Of a stretch of 64,000 nucleotides of DNA, positions 43,198 to 51,919 are shown one piece after another. The stretch covers positions 53,991 through 117,990 of the forward strand of contig CAXAMN010006668.1 in the NCBI GenBank assembly GCA_963970005.1, in the 5' to 3' direction. Both the position numbers and the translations under genes were made by a program. Under the pieces are notes generated by a model. That model was not told the DNA's origin, ran no database searches, and saw only the letters and a list, made by a program, of their open reading frames with translations. This stretch comes from Durusdinium trenchii. Lineage: Eukaryota; Sar; Dinophyceae; Suessiales; Symbiodiniaceae. Positions within the stretch are counted from its first letter, which is position 1, and every line of letters starts with the position of its first letter.

Positions 43198-45769
43198 TAC
43201 CGTGTTTAGATTCGGAAACAATGGGACATTGAAGAGTCTAGGTGCGGTTTTTCTGCCTTTTGGTAAGCGTTGGCTAAAGCTTGAAGTGGTTGATGGCACT
43301 ACTCCTTTTTTACTGTCAAATGCCTTTTGCAAAGCAGTGTCGGCGGATATTTGCACCTCGAAGCGTGAATTGTGCATGTTTCATGGACGTGTGAGTGTTC
43401 CATTGACGGTGAGTGAGAAAGGTTTGTTCTTGGTTGACTTGTTAGATGTCATGAAACATGCTGGCAGTGCGGAATTGCAGAATGAGACTTGGGAGGTCGT
43501 GACTCATATGCTAGAGGTTTCCAATGTAAACGGTCATGGAAACAACCTCACAACGACAAACACAGACACAAACCAGCCGAGCACAGAGATGACACGACAG
43601 ACATGCCCAGCAGCCCTTCGAGTTTCAAGCAGTGCCGAGATTTCCCAAGCCAATCACCTACTCCATGGCGCCCAAGAAGGTGATCCCAACATATGCGGCG
43701 GTGTCGGGGCTGGACAGTCCCCTGACCGTTCCAGAAGATGCAACGTTGACCAACATCTCATCGGTCAACGATGCCAAGATCGTCAAGCCGCCGGGTGTGA
43801 CCACATTGAGGCAGTGGGGAGATCAGGTCTTGGGAGGCGGCAAGCATGCAGGCAAGACATTTGCCCAGGTCCTGGCCATCGATGCGAGCTACGTGGAGTT
43901 CATGAAAAGAAAGGGAGATTGCACTTCAGCCTGGGCTCTCAGCTTTCACAACTATGTGTTGGCCACCGCTCGGATGGAGACGACCATGCCGGTGGAAAGC
44001 CAGCAGCCAGTGCTGACGCCTCAGATGATCAAGAAGACTCGAGAGGAGTGGGCACAGCAGGGAGCGACAGCCACAGACTGGGATGTGATCGACGACCTGA
44101 ACAGTTACCACCGCTCGGAAGTTCCCGTGGGAATCCCATCCATGGCAAGTGGATCGGCACCGGGAAAACGAGGAGTGCCACTTCTCGAGGACCATCAGAA
44201 GATGCAGGTGGACCTTGCGAAGGAGAACCAAGATCGAGTGACCCAGATCCAGACGCAGATAGCCATTCTGCAGCGCGAGTTGGCTTTCCTGATGCCAGCA
44301 GAGGAATCATGAATGATACAAGTGAGAAGTTGAGTTATGAGAACCAACCTTCGTTTGAACTTCATACCAGTATGGACACTCCAATCAATGACTTCTTTGC
44401 CAAGGAGTTAGCTAACCTGGTGGAAAAGATTGAGTTTCAGATGCAAGAGTTGGCAAACCACTCAGCTGACATCCGGACACGGCACTTAGCACCACGAACC
44501 CACAATTCGAAGGAGAGATTGGACATCCTGGAAATCTACTGTTATCCAAACTCCCACCTGACACAGATAGCAAGCCAGATGGGGTTGAAGACCCGTCGAT
44601 TCACAATCCAGGATGGTGATCTCCGGACCCCTGAGGGTCAGAACAAGCTATGGCAGATCCTGGAAACACAGCAGCCCACACACATTTGGGCTTCACCTGA
44701 CTGCAAGTTTTGGGGAAATTTCTCCAGACGCAACATGGGCAGAAGCAAACAACTGAGAACCTACATACTGGACGGGAGAAAACATGAAAGACCAAACTTG
44801 AGTTTGTGTGAAGAACTATTCCTGTACCAGGTAGAACATGGAAGACATTTTCATTTGGAACAGCCTGTCGGTTCTGAGATGGTAGTTCAACCCGAATTGG
44901 AACAATTGAGATGGGGTACTCTGCCAACGGTTTTTGACATGTGTGAAGTGGGTAGGCTGAATTGGAAGGGTGAGTCGATGAGAAAGAGAACGATAGTTTT
45001 GACGACCTCCCGAAATTTGCACAGAGCGCTAGACTGTCGATACTGTCGCAAGAAACATGAACACAAGCAGATTGCAGGACAGGTGAAGCACCTTGGAAGG
45101 TGGATGCCACTTTCTGCCTTCGCTGCGAAGTACTCGACAGACTTTGCGCGTGCAGTGGTTCGAGCTGTACAGATCGATCCTCGAGAACGTCCTTTAGTGT
45201 TTGATGAACTCTTAATTTCAGAAAAAGGACAAGAAGTAGATGAGGCATTGGTAGGGGAGGCATTGAAACGAAGACGACTCATCTCGAAGCAAACGGTAGG
45301 AGAGAGGACACAAGAAGATAAAGATTTGGATGTCAATCGTAGGATGGACTTTGAAAAGAGAATCAAGACCCTTTTTGGAGACCTGGACAAACTGGCCCCG
45401 AGAGTAGGTTCAATTGTTCTAGGACCGGAAACTACTGTTTTCAAACAGGCCCAGGGTTTCTGTACCTTCCGACTAGTACATGCAGAGGTATGTCGAGGGA
45501 CTGAACGGTTGAGGATTCCCAAAGCGTCTACTCCTTTGGAAGATCTTGTTTTCAGAAAAACCTTTTCACTTCGTCGATCGTCCGGAAATATCGAACAAGT
45601 CGGAGAGGAAGAGGAATGGCAAAAGCTGCCACAGCGGCAGCGCATCAGAAAGGGGATTCCTTCGAAGATTACTTTAACCCTGTTTGGTACTAAGCAACCT
45701 GAAACGTCCGGCCGGGAAACAAGGAAAGACGACATGTTGATTGAACCTGTGGGAGAAACGAAAGACTGA
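43118..45769 (+). CDS. Copia ORF2: protease remainder, overlapped linker, methyltransferase-like region
   Basis: An 883-codon open frame with no convincing ATG of its own; sense starts about 43130, continuous with the gag frame after the A7 run. The first ~110 codons complete the protease (FRFGNNGTLKSLGAV, VVDGTTPFLLSNAF). Codons about 170-398 are open but low-information, because another ORF lies there in the +1 frame. From ATG 44309 sense resumes: a helical lead, then a Rossmann-like region at 44517-45180 with LDILEIYCYPNSHLTQIA, IWASPDCKFWGNF, HFHLEQPVG and CRYCRKKHEH. The SPDC and EQP positions resemble motifs IV (PC) and VI (EN) of cytosine methyltransferases but lack the PCQ and ENV residues. 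The tail is Lys/Glu-rich. It ends 2 codon-frames away from the integrase finger. Confidence 0.8.
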   Translation: MEKKRLEQLLVNLPKEYARQISWQKSDTVFRFGNNGTLKSLGAVFLPFGKRWLKLEVVDGTTPFLLSNAFCKAVSADICTSKRELCMFHGRVSVPLTVSEKGLFLVDLLDVMKHAGSAELQNETWEVVTHMLEVSNVNGHGNNLTTTNTDTNQPSTEMTRQTCPAALRVSSSAEISQANHLLHGAQEGDPNICGGVGAGQSPDRSRRCNVDQHLIGQRCQDRQAAGCDHIEAVGRSGLGRRQACRQDICPGPGHRCELRGVHEKKGRLHFSLGSQLSQLCVGHRSDGDDHAGGKPAASADASDDQEDSRGVGTAGSDSHRLGCDRRPEQLPPLGSSRGNPIHGKWIGTGKTRSATSRGPSEDAGGPCEGEPRSSDPDPDADSHSAARVGFPDASRGIMNDTSEKLSYENQPSFELHTSMDTPINDFFAKELANLVEKIEFQMQELANHSADIRTRHLAPRTHNSKERLDILEIYCYPNSHLTQIASQMGLKTRRFTIQDGDLRTPEGQNKLWQILETQQPTHIWASPDCKFWGNFSRRNMGRSKQLRTYILDGRKHERPNLSLCEELFLYQVEHGRHFHLEQPVGSEMVVQPELEQLRWGTLPTVFDMCEVGRLNWKGESMRKRTIVLTTSRNLHRALDCRYCRKKHEHKQIAGQVKHLGRWMPLSAFAAKYSTDFARAVVRAVQIDPRERPLVFDELLISEKGQEVDEALVGEALKRRRLISKQTVGERTQEDKDLDVNRRMDFEKRIKTLFGDLDKLAPRVGSIVLGPETTVFKQAQGFCTFRLVHAEVCRGTERLRIPKASTPLEDLVFRKTFSLRRSSGNIEQVGEEEEWQKLPQRQRIRKGIPSKITLTLFGTKQPETSGRETRKDDMLIEPVGETKD
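43665..44312 (+). CDS. Nested ORF with ExoX-C-like module, overlapping copia ORF2
   Basis: 215 codons from ATG 43665 (context CTCCATGGCG) in the +1 frame relative to ORF2, and fully inside it. Residues about 40-100 read TLRQWGDQVLGGGKHAGKTF - Y-VEFMKRK - W-FHNYVLATA, matching the small W-G / G-K-x-x-G-x-x-F / Y module found at the C-terminus of ExoX-type exonucleases and in other dinoflagellate copia proteins. The C-terminal third is coiled-coil (QDRVTQIQTQIAILQRELAF). Its TGA at 44310-44312 overlaps the ATG at 44309-44311 (ATGA) that opens the methyltransferase-like segment in the outer frame. Codon use and motifs show this frame, not ORF2, carries the sense here. Module assignment is by pattern only. 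Confidence 0.7.
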   Translation: MAPKKVIPTYAAVSGLDSPLTVPEDATLTNISSVNDAKIVKPPGVTTLRQWGDQVLGGGKHAGKTFAQVLAIDASYVEFMKRKGDCTSAWALSFHNYVLATARMETTMPVESQQPVLTPQMIKKTREEWAQQGATATDWDVIDDLNSYHRSEVPVGIPSMASGSAPGKRGVPLLEDHQKMQVDLAKENQDRVTQIQTQIAILQRELAFLMPAEES

Positions 45770-46145
45770 AGATGTTCCAGAGGAAGAAACCTACGTAGGA
45801 AAGAGGTCTAGAATGGGGATGGAGGACACTGACTTGATGGAAAATGACCCCGAAAAGAAGGGAGATCCTCAGACATCAGGGGAAGAGTTAGAGATTCCTG
45901 GAAGACCACCCCGGAATTTGTCAAGACATGGACCTGGTTACCTGAATCTAGATAGGGAGAAACAAAAGTGGATTCAACAGGTACACCACCGACTTGGACA
46001 TCCGGATGCCGACACGTTTGTTCGTTTTCTTCGATCCACGAACGCAGAGTCGGAGTTGACGGACGCCGCCCGTGATTACCAGTGTGATGCATGTTCAGAG
46101 TCCCGGAAAGGCTTCGATCTTTCAAAGGTTGGGGGGGATACATGA
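45741..46145 (+). CDS. Copia ORF3: integrase zinc finger
   Basis: Frame +1 to ORF2, open after a TGA at 45738-45740. It carries a charged linker then the pre-integrase HHCC finger, VHHRLGHPDADTFVRFLR ... DYQCDACSESRKGF (two His, two Cys). Sense stops at a seven-G run near 46128-46138, beyond which the integrase core continues in the next +1 frame. The frame ends at TGA 46143-46145. The shift from ORF2 must occur between 45741 and 45769, where no long homopolymer is present. Confidence 0.88.
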   Translation: MNLWEKRKTEDVPEEETYVGKRSRMGMEDTDLMENDPEKKGDPQTSGEELEIPGRPPRNLSRHGPGYLNLDREKQKWIQQVHHRLGHPDADTFVRFLRSTNAESELTDAARDYQCDACSESRKGFDLSKVGGDT

Positions 46146-49100
46146 GAATCTTGGTTTTAATGACACCATCGGTATGGATGGTGCAGTGTGGACCAATGCT
46201 CAGGGAACCCAATTCCATTTCACGCACATTATCGATGAAGGGACACTGTTTCATGTAGCCCGACCATGTGGTAGTGATTCGAGTGCACAATGGAATCTGC
46301 TAGAAGATCACTGGTTTAGTTGGGCAGGACCTCCAAAGACCATTTATGTGGACCCCGCAAAAGAATATTTGAGCGAGGCATGGATGACGCGAATACAAGA
46401 ACTAGGGATCACCCTGAAAGTTTCGGCCCGTGAATCACATTGGCAACTAGGCAGGGTGGAGGCCCATGGATCCATCCTGAAGGGAATGTTGACACGTATG
46501 GATCTAGAGGTACCAATCCTAGAAGAGGAGTCATTCAAACGAGCCATAGTCCAAGCATGCCATGCGAAAAACTCATTAACACGGAAATCTGGGTACTCAC
46601 CCGAACAAGCGGTTTTGGGGTGTGCGACCAGACTACCGGGTTCCGTTACTTCAGATGATAGTGCACTGAGTCATGAAAGAGCGCTAGATGAGGGCCCCCA
46701 TAAGTTCAAAGAAGCTTTAGACCTCCGAGAATCCGCACGAAGAGCTTTCATTTCCTTGGACAATTCAAACAGTCTAAGACGGATCATGTTGCGGAGAAGT
46801 AGACCGGTTAGGGAGAATTTTGAGGTGGGGGACTTGGTTTTGTATTGGAAACGAAAAGGTGGAAACATGAGACGGGAACGAGGACAGTGGTTTGGACCTG
46901 CTCGTGTCGCCCTTGTGGAAAGTAGGAAGGTGATATGGTTGGTGCACGCCCATCGTCTAGTTCGAGCCAGTCCACAACAGTTGCGTGCAGCTTCACTTAG
47001 GGAATGGAAGATGATCAAAGACACCGAAGAGTTTAGAGTACCAGCCCCTGATTGGGCTCGTAGGATAGGTCACCAGGACTTGTGCGAGCTTGATCCAGAT
47101 GATCTTCCTGAACCGAGTGAACCCGATGTCGAGCGACCTGATCCCGGCGAGACACCTGGGGAACCAGAAGATGTTTTGGTTCCTGAGCCTGAAGAAGAAG
47201 TATCTGCTCCGACTAGAAAACCTTCCATGAACGTTGAGGTAGACGGCACCGATGTTCCGGTTCCTGAGGATGATGAATTATTTGGGGATACCATTTTCTT
47301 TCAGGAGGTTGATCAGGGACGGTGTTGGGAAATAGATGTGACACCTGCCTGTGAGATCGAAAGTGCTGGTGGAACACCAGATGCCCTGATTTTGGCCGCT
47401 GTTTCTGAACGAAAGAAGAGAACGGAGATCAAGTTGAAGGAGTTGTCCCAGGAAGATCAGAAACGGTTTGCAGTGGCCAAGCATAAGGAACTTGGCGCCT
47501 GGTTGCAGCACAAGACAATTCGAAGAGTATCCCAGGGCAAGATCCCCGACAATGCCATCATGCGTTGCCGATGGCTGTATGTTTGGAAGACAGCATCCGG
47601 AGACGAATTACCTACGGATCTGTCGTCTGAAGGAAAGAAAGCCAAGGCCCGGTTGATTGTTATAGGTTGGGAGGACCCTGACTTGGACCAGGTGATCAAT
47701 GATGCACCAACTCTCTCGAAGGATGGAAGGACCGTTTTGCTTCAAGCAGTTGCCAGTCATCAATGGCCTTTGATTTCTTTTGATATCTCAACTGCTTTTC
47801 TTCATGGAAAAGGTGACGGTCGACCCCTAGGTCTAGTTCCGGTTCCAGAAATGCGTGAGGCCCTGAACATGTCAGAGACAGACCAGGTGCAACTGGATGG
47901 AGGAGCATATGGCAGGATAGATGCTCCCTTTCTTTGGTTCTGTGAGTTTAGGGATGAACTAAAACGCCAAGGATGTCGACAATCACCTCTCGATCCCTGC
48001 GTTTTTACCTACCACTCCCAGGATGGTCTGGAAGGCTGTCTTGGGATTCACGTTGACGACGGCATTGGCGGAGGCAGTCCAAAGTTTATGGACATGCTAC
48101 GTAGGGTAGAGAAGAAATTTAAGTTTGGGGCTTTTGAAGAAGGAGAATTCACCTATACCGGGATTCATTTTAGACAGTGGGATGATGGATCGATTGAGTA
48201 CGACCAGGTTCCCTACATCGAGAAGATACAACCCATAGCTCTTGGGAAGGGACGCAAAGAAGATCCTGAATCCTTGATTTCAGAAGGTGAAAGGACCGCT
48301 TTCAGAAGCCTCATTGGAGCACTCCAATATGCAGCAGTACATAGCAGGCCAGATCTAGCAGCCAAAGTAGGAGAGTTGCAGAGTGAGGTCACTAGGGCAC
48401 AGGTAAAACATCTAGTTTTGGGGAACAAAGTGCTGACAGAGGCCAAGCAGAATCGTGTTTCATTGATGGTGTTACCGATCCAGCCCGAGAGAGTGACCTA
48501 CTGTGCATTCTCGGATGCCTCCTTTTCATGCATCAAACATACCACGGCACAACAAGGAACCATAATCTTTGCCACGACACCCGAACTTTTGGAAAATAAG
48601 AGGTCTGTGGTAGCTCCAGTCGCCTGGTATAGTAAGAAGATTCCTAGAGTTGTCAGAAGTACACTTGGTGCAGAGGCAGCAGCACTGAGCAATTCAGTCG
48701 ACCGACTTTTGTGGCTCCGGATCCTGTGGGCAACAATCCTCGACCCGGACTGTGATTGGAAACATCCTGAGGTTTTGTTGAAGAGCCAGAATCAAGCAGG
48801 CCTAGTCACCGACTGTAAATCAGCCTACGACCTTTTGACACGAACAGCGTTGCCACAGTGTTCTGAACACAGGACGACTATAGAGTGTCTGCTGATTCGC
48901 GAGAGGCTTCGTGATAATGCCACCGTCAGGTGGGTTTGCTCACAAGCGATGTTAGCCGACTGCTTGACGAAGACAATGGACAGCAGTGCTTTGAGAGAGT
49001 GTTTAAGAACTGGCAAATACATCCTTCGGGACGAAAACCACACGTTGAAAGAACGGCTAACTGCTCGGGAGCGACTGAAATGGATCAAGCAGCATGGATC

Positions 49101-49410
49101 GACAACAACTCGATCATCCGAAGAAGCCATGTTGACTGAACAGATCGGCAAATCTATGCATGAGGAGGATTTTTGGAAAATGGGTCCAAAGGGAGAACTC
49201 ATTCGGGTGCACGTGAAACCAAGATATCAGTTGTTTTCACCTGTCGGGGTTGTTGACTGTCCTGTTGACTTGAGAAAACTCGAAGTTTTTAGGGACACCT
49301 ACCAACAGGGGTGTGCAGGAGAACGCAGCTACTGGGTGGGAACATGTGCACATCGAAAGACTTCCTTCCCATGGACCGGCGAGACAGTCTTTTACAAAAT
49401 AAAAGAGTAA
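46072..49410 (+). CDS. pol: Copia ORF4: integrase core, reverse transcriptase, RNase H
   Basis: 1112 codons; sense begins about 46133. Counting from 46072, the integrase catalytic triad is Asp36 (TIGMDG), Asp94 (YVDPAKEY), Glu130 (LGRVEAHG), a DD35E spacing. A chromodomain-like/GPY-type barrel follows (RGQWFGPARVALVE, WLVHAHRL), then an acidic Pro/Glu linker. RT: ISFDISTAFLHG and GIHVDDGIGGG near 48045-48070; the usual YVDD is HVDD. RNase H: SDASFS, LGAEAAALSN, VTDCKSAYDLL, MLADCLTKTM. The end contains a non-conserved tail after RNase H. All catalytic residues seem present and no internal stop is seen. Confidence 0.95.
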   Translation: MITSVMHVQSPGKASIFQRLGGIHENLGFNDTIGMDGAVWTNAQGTQFHFTHIIDEGTLFHVARPCGSDSSAQWNLLEDHWFSWAGPPKTIYVDPAKEYLSEAWMTRIQELGITLKVSARESHWQLGRVEAHGSILKGMLTRMDLEVPILEEESFKRAIVQACHAKNSLTRKSGYSPEQAVLGCATRLPGSVTSDDSALSHERALDEGPHKFKEALDLRESARRAFISLDNSNSLRRIMLRRSRPVRENFEVGDLVLYWKRKGGNMRRERGQWFGPARVALVESRKVIWLVHAHRLVRASPQQLRAASLREWKMIKDTEEFRVPAPDWARRIGHQDLCELDPDDLPEPSEPDVERPDPGETPGEPEDVLVPEPEEEVSAPTRKPSMNVEVDGTDVPVPEDDELFGDTIFFQEVDQGRCWEIDVTPACEIESAGGTPDALILAAVSERKKRTEIKLKELSQEDQKRFAVAKHKELGAWLQHKTIRRVSQGKIPDNAIMRCRWLYVWKTASGDELPTDLSSEGKKAKARLIVIGWEDPDLDQVINDAPTLSKDGRTVLLQAVASHQWPLISFDISTAFLHGKGDGRPLGLVPVPEMREALNMSETDQVQLDGGAYGRIDAPFLWFCEFRDELKRQGCRQSPLDPCVFTYHSQDGLEGCLGIHVDDGIGGGSPKFMDMLRRVEKKFKFGAFEEGEFTYTGIHFRQWDDGSIEYDQVPYIEKIQPIALGKGRKEDPESLISEGERTAFRSLIGALQYAAVHSRPDLAAKVGELQSEVTRAQVKHLVLGNKVLTEAKQNRVSLMVLPIQPERVTYCAFSDASFSCIKHTTAQQGTIIFATTPELLENKRSVVAPVAWYSKKIPRVVRSTLGAEAAALSNSVDRLLWLRILWATILDPDCDWKHPEVLLKSQNQAGLVTDCKSAYDLLTRTALPQCSEHRTTIECLLIRERLRDNATVRWVCSQAMLADCLTKTMDSSALRECLRTGKYILRDENHTLKERLTARERLKWIKQHGSTTTRSSEEAMLTEQIGKSMHEEDFWKMGPKGELIRVHVKPRYQLFSPVGVVDCPVDLRKLEVFRDTYQQGCAGERSYWVGTCAHRKTSFPWTGETVFYKIKE

Positions 49411-49416
49411 AGGGTG
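49401..49416 (+). other. Polypurine tract
   Basis: AAAAGAGTAAAGGGTG directly abuts the 3' LTR, the expected plus-strand primer position. It contains the TAA stop codon of ORF4. Confidence 0.7.
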
Positions 49417-49589
49417 TGTGAAGCTCACAAGCTTACCAATCAGATGTCTCGCATGACGACCTTTTGATCGAACCTACCGAAAGGGTGGGTGGGTGGACCG
49501 AACATCGTCGACAAAGAGCGAGGCCGCTTGGACAAGAGGACAGGGTTTCCCCAAGGTTAGGATCATTCAACTCCAGGGTGAGATTAACA
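49417..49589 (+). repeat. 3' LTR
   Basis: 173 bp, same as the 5' LTR, followed immediately by (AT)n at 49590. Confidence 0.95.
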
Positions 49590-49599
49590 ATATATATAT

Positions 49600-51900
49600 A
49601 TATGCGTACTCCTGGGGCATGGAGAATTCAAACCTCAGGAAAACACTGCAAAACATGCTTTCCAACAACCCTAGACCCGCCTATGTCTATGGTGGTGCTT
49701 TCCGGTCCTTCTGACTCCTATCGCCAAGTTCAGCAGCTTTGGTCGAAGACAGCTGGAGTAGACAACTTCTGAACTCCTTCTGAAAATTGTTCCGATTGAA
49801 AGGCAAAGAAGGCTTGGCATTGTCCGCACTCTCCTCGTTGGGTTGATTTGTGACTTTCCGTGGTGGAATCGCATCTGCCTTGCAAGGAAGGCTTGGAAGG
49901 GGATATTAGACAACGACAGAGACCTGGAGCACCAAAAGTCACCTTCTTATTTAAACTCTGTCAGGTTGAAACACAAATGCACTTTAAATTCACCTCGAAG
50001 ATCCTCCAACTTAAAGTGGTCTTGTGCAGACTAGCAACGCCGGAGACTTGCTCCTTGATGCAGTGCAGCTGCACCCGGCAGCCCTGAGTGGAAGGAAATC
50101 TTCCAAGAAATCAAAGATGATTAGACTAAATATATGTCTTGTAAAGCTGCATTGCGCCCTAAATTAACATAAGCCTTAAACTAAAATCCGCCGACACCGA
50201 AGGTGCTGGCGCATGTGTATCCGGATGGCATAGTCAATCGCAAGATTTCAGCTTTAGCAGGGGGCCTATTATTCGGGCAAGAAACCTGAGCTTTTGAAGG
50301 TTGTTGAAAATCGAGTGCAAACAACGTCGTAAATAACTGCATTTGATGAAGGTTTTGGGACGTGCAAATTCTTGAGGCGTTCTTGAAAAAGTGAAAAACG
50401 TTGGATGATTGAAGATTTGATCAAAAATAGCCAGGCAGAACCGGCATAAACAAACATCAGCGGCTTCATGGTACGGCTCTAGCTGGCTAGGGGGTCGTAT
50501 TAGCCAGGTAGAGCCAGGGACGGTGGGACACCAGTACAACTATACTGTACTACTGCCCTGTTGATACCACGGCAAACTAGGAACTCATATGCTTCGATGC
50601 TGCCAAAATGACATTTCTCCCGGTGCGGGCGGACCCAGCCCCGAAGCGGCGCAAATAGCATTGTATGAATTCTATGCTTATGTTTTTGCATCCATTCATA
50701 AATTACATAACTTTCAACTCATCGCGCTGCTGATACGTGCAATGCCTGTATACTCGCGTAGGACACATCCGCACAATGCCGCAGAGCTTCTGCATCACCC
50801 AAAAGGATGGTCTCACTTGCTTTGTGAAAGTCGAGGGCGGTGGCAGGGCAGCCCTGACAGCACTCAACAGAAGTTGAACGGCCCCTCTCGAGCAGCGTGA
50901 CTCAGTACCACTGAAAACCCAACGAAACACATGCGATGACCACTAACTGAATCTGCCTGGCAACCAAGTCGCGGTCTCAGCTCCCAGATACCAAAGCAAG
51001 ATACAGTTCAGCTTCCTGCAAAATGGCCGCACCCACAATCAAATGCTACTAAAGTCACAGGTGTTTCAAAACTTCTAACACGATCAAAACACCGCTACAC
51101 AACACGATTATGCGGCAGGTCAGAAACAAGGCTGCCTGTGAACCATGCAAACTATGCCCTCTCCTGTCTTCCCTTCGTGTGATGCGTCGCAAGCACAAAG
51201 ATCCATCCACCCCCTTGCAAGCCAACTGCAAAAGGCACACCCCTTCGGTCCAGTCAGGCCACATGCGACAGTATGACTTTCAGACAGACGTACATCACGT
51301 GGTGTGAAAAATATGTGACAAGCAAGGCTGGCGGCACCGCCAGCACCAAGAGCGACATGCTGATGCTGGGGATGTCAAATGCACCCATGGCGCTGAGATC
51401 AGCACCACACCTCAGCAGGAATGAAATCGAGGGGGAAAGGACATCTGGTTGCGTCATGAAATGTGCAATAGCAACGAGTTTTAAGTTCCTGCAGGTGATC
51501 TTCACGATGGTTCACAAAACATGGATAGATTGACTGGGAATTGGATGAAACACTCGGAATGCAATGGGACAGAACAATATGATTCAATGATGTTTCTGAT
51601 ATGAGACGTGGAAATATGAAATGAGAGGCAGTAGAGTCTGATTAAAGTTAGGTGCCAAGTGATAGAAGAAACCACCTGCAAAGTCATGACCTTAACCCAA
51701 GGGAGGTCAAACTCAAGTAGAAAGGCCACATATGCAAGAAGAAATCTTTGATGCTCTGCATACAAGAAGAAAAGTAGATGTTGTGCTACTTGTAATGAGA
51801 TAGAAAGACCTGGGACAATCAAACAGTCGAAGCAAAGCAGCTTCAAAGGTTCAAATCTGTTCACGCGCCGAACGGGATTCCTATTGGCGCGAAGGGACGT
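49600..51900. other. Possible minus-strand exons, no model
   Basis: Coding-like minus-strand pieces occur at about 51060-51250 (KGVDGSLCLRRITRRED) and about 51300-51420; they may belong to the WD-type gene upstream. 49600-50550 is AT-richer with no supported feature. Confidence 0.3.
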
Positions 51901-51919
51901 CATCAACTCCGCAGGGTAC

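Larger units (their letters stand above)
41318..49589 (+). mobile_element. Complete Ty1/copia LTR retrotransposon, 8272 bp
   Basis: Bounded by two 173-bp LTRs that read as identical (41318-41490 and 49417-49589), each TG...CA. The order gag - protease - accessory region - integrase - reverse transcriptase - RNase H is diagnostic of copia (integrase before RT). PBS and polypurine-like tract are present. The element lies inside an (AT)n microsatellite: ATATAT abuts both ends and may be the target duplication or the older repeat. Coding is spread over frames 1, 2, 3, 1, so an intact gag-pol needs three +1 shifts. Identical LTRs argue for recent insertion. It is antisense to the flanking host genes. 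Confidence 0.95.

Noticed and set aside
44601..45735. Minus-strand frames of 220 and 282 codons within the copia element
   Set aside because: Shadows of the plus-strand accessory region; no motif, and they oppose a clear coding frame.
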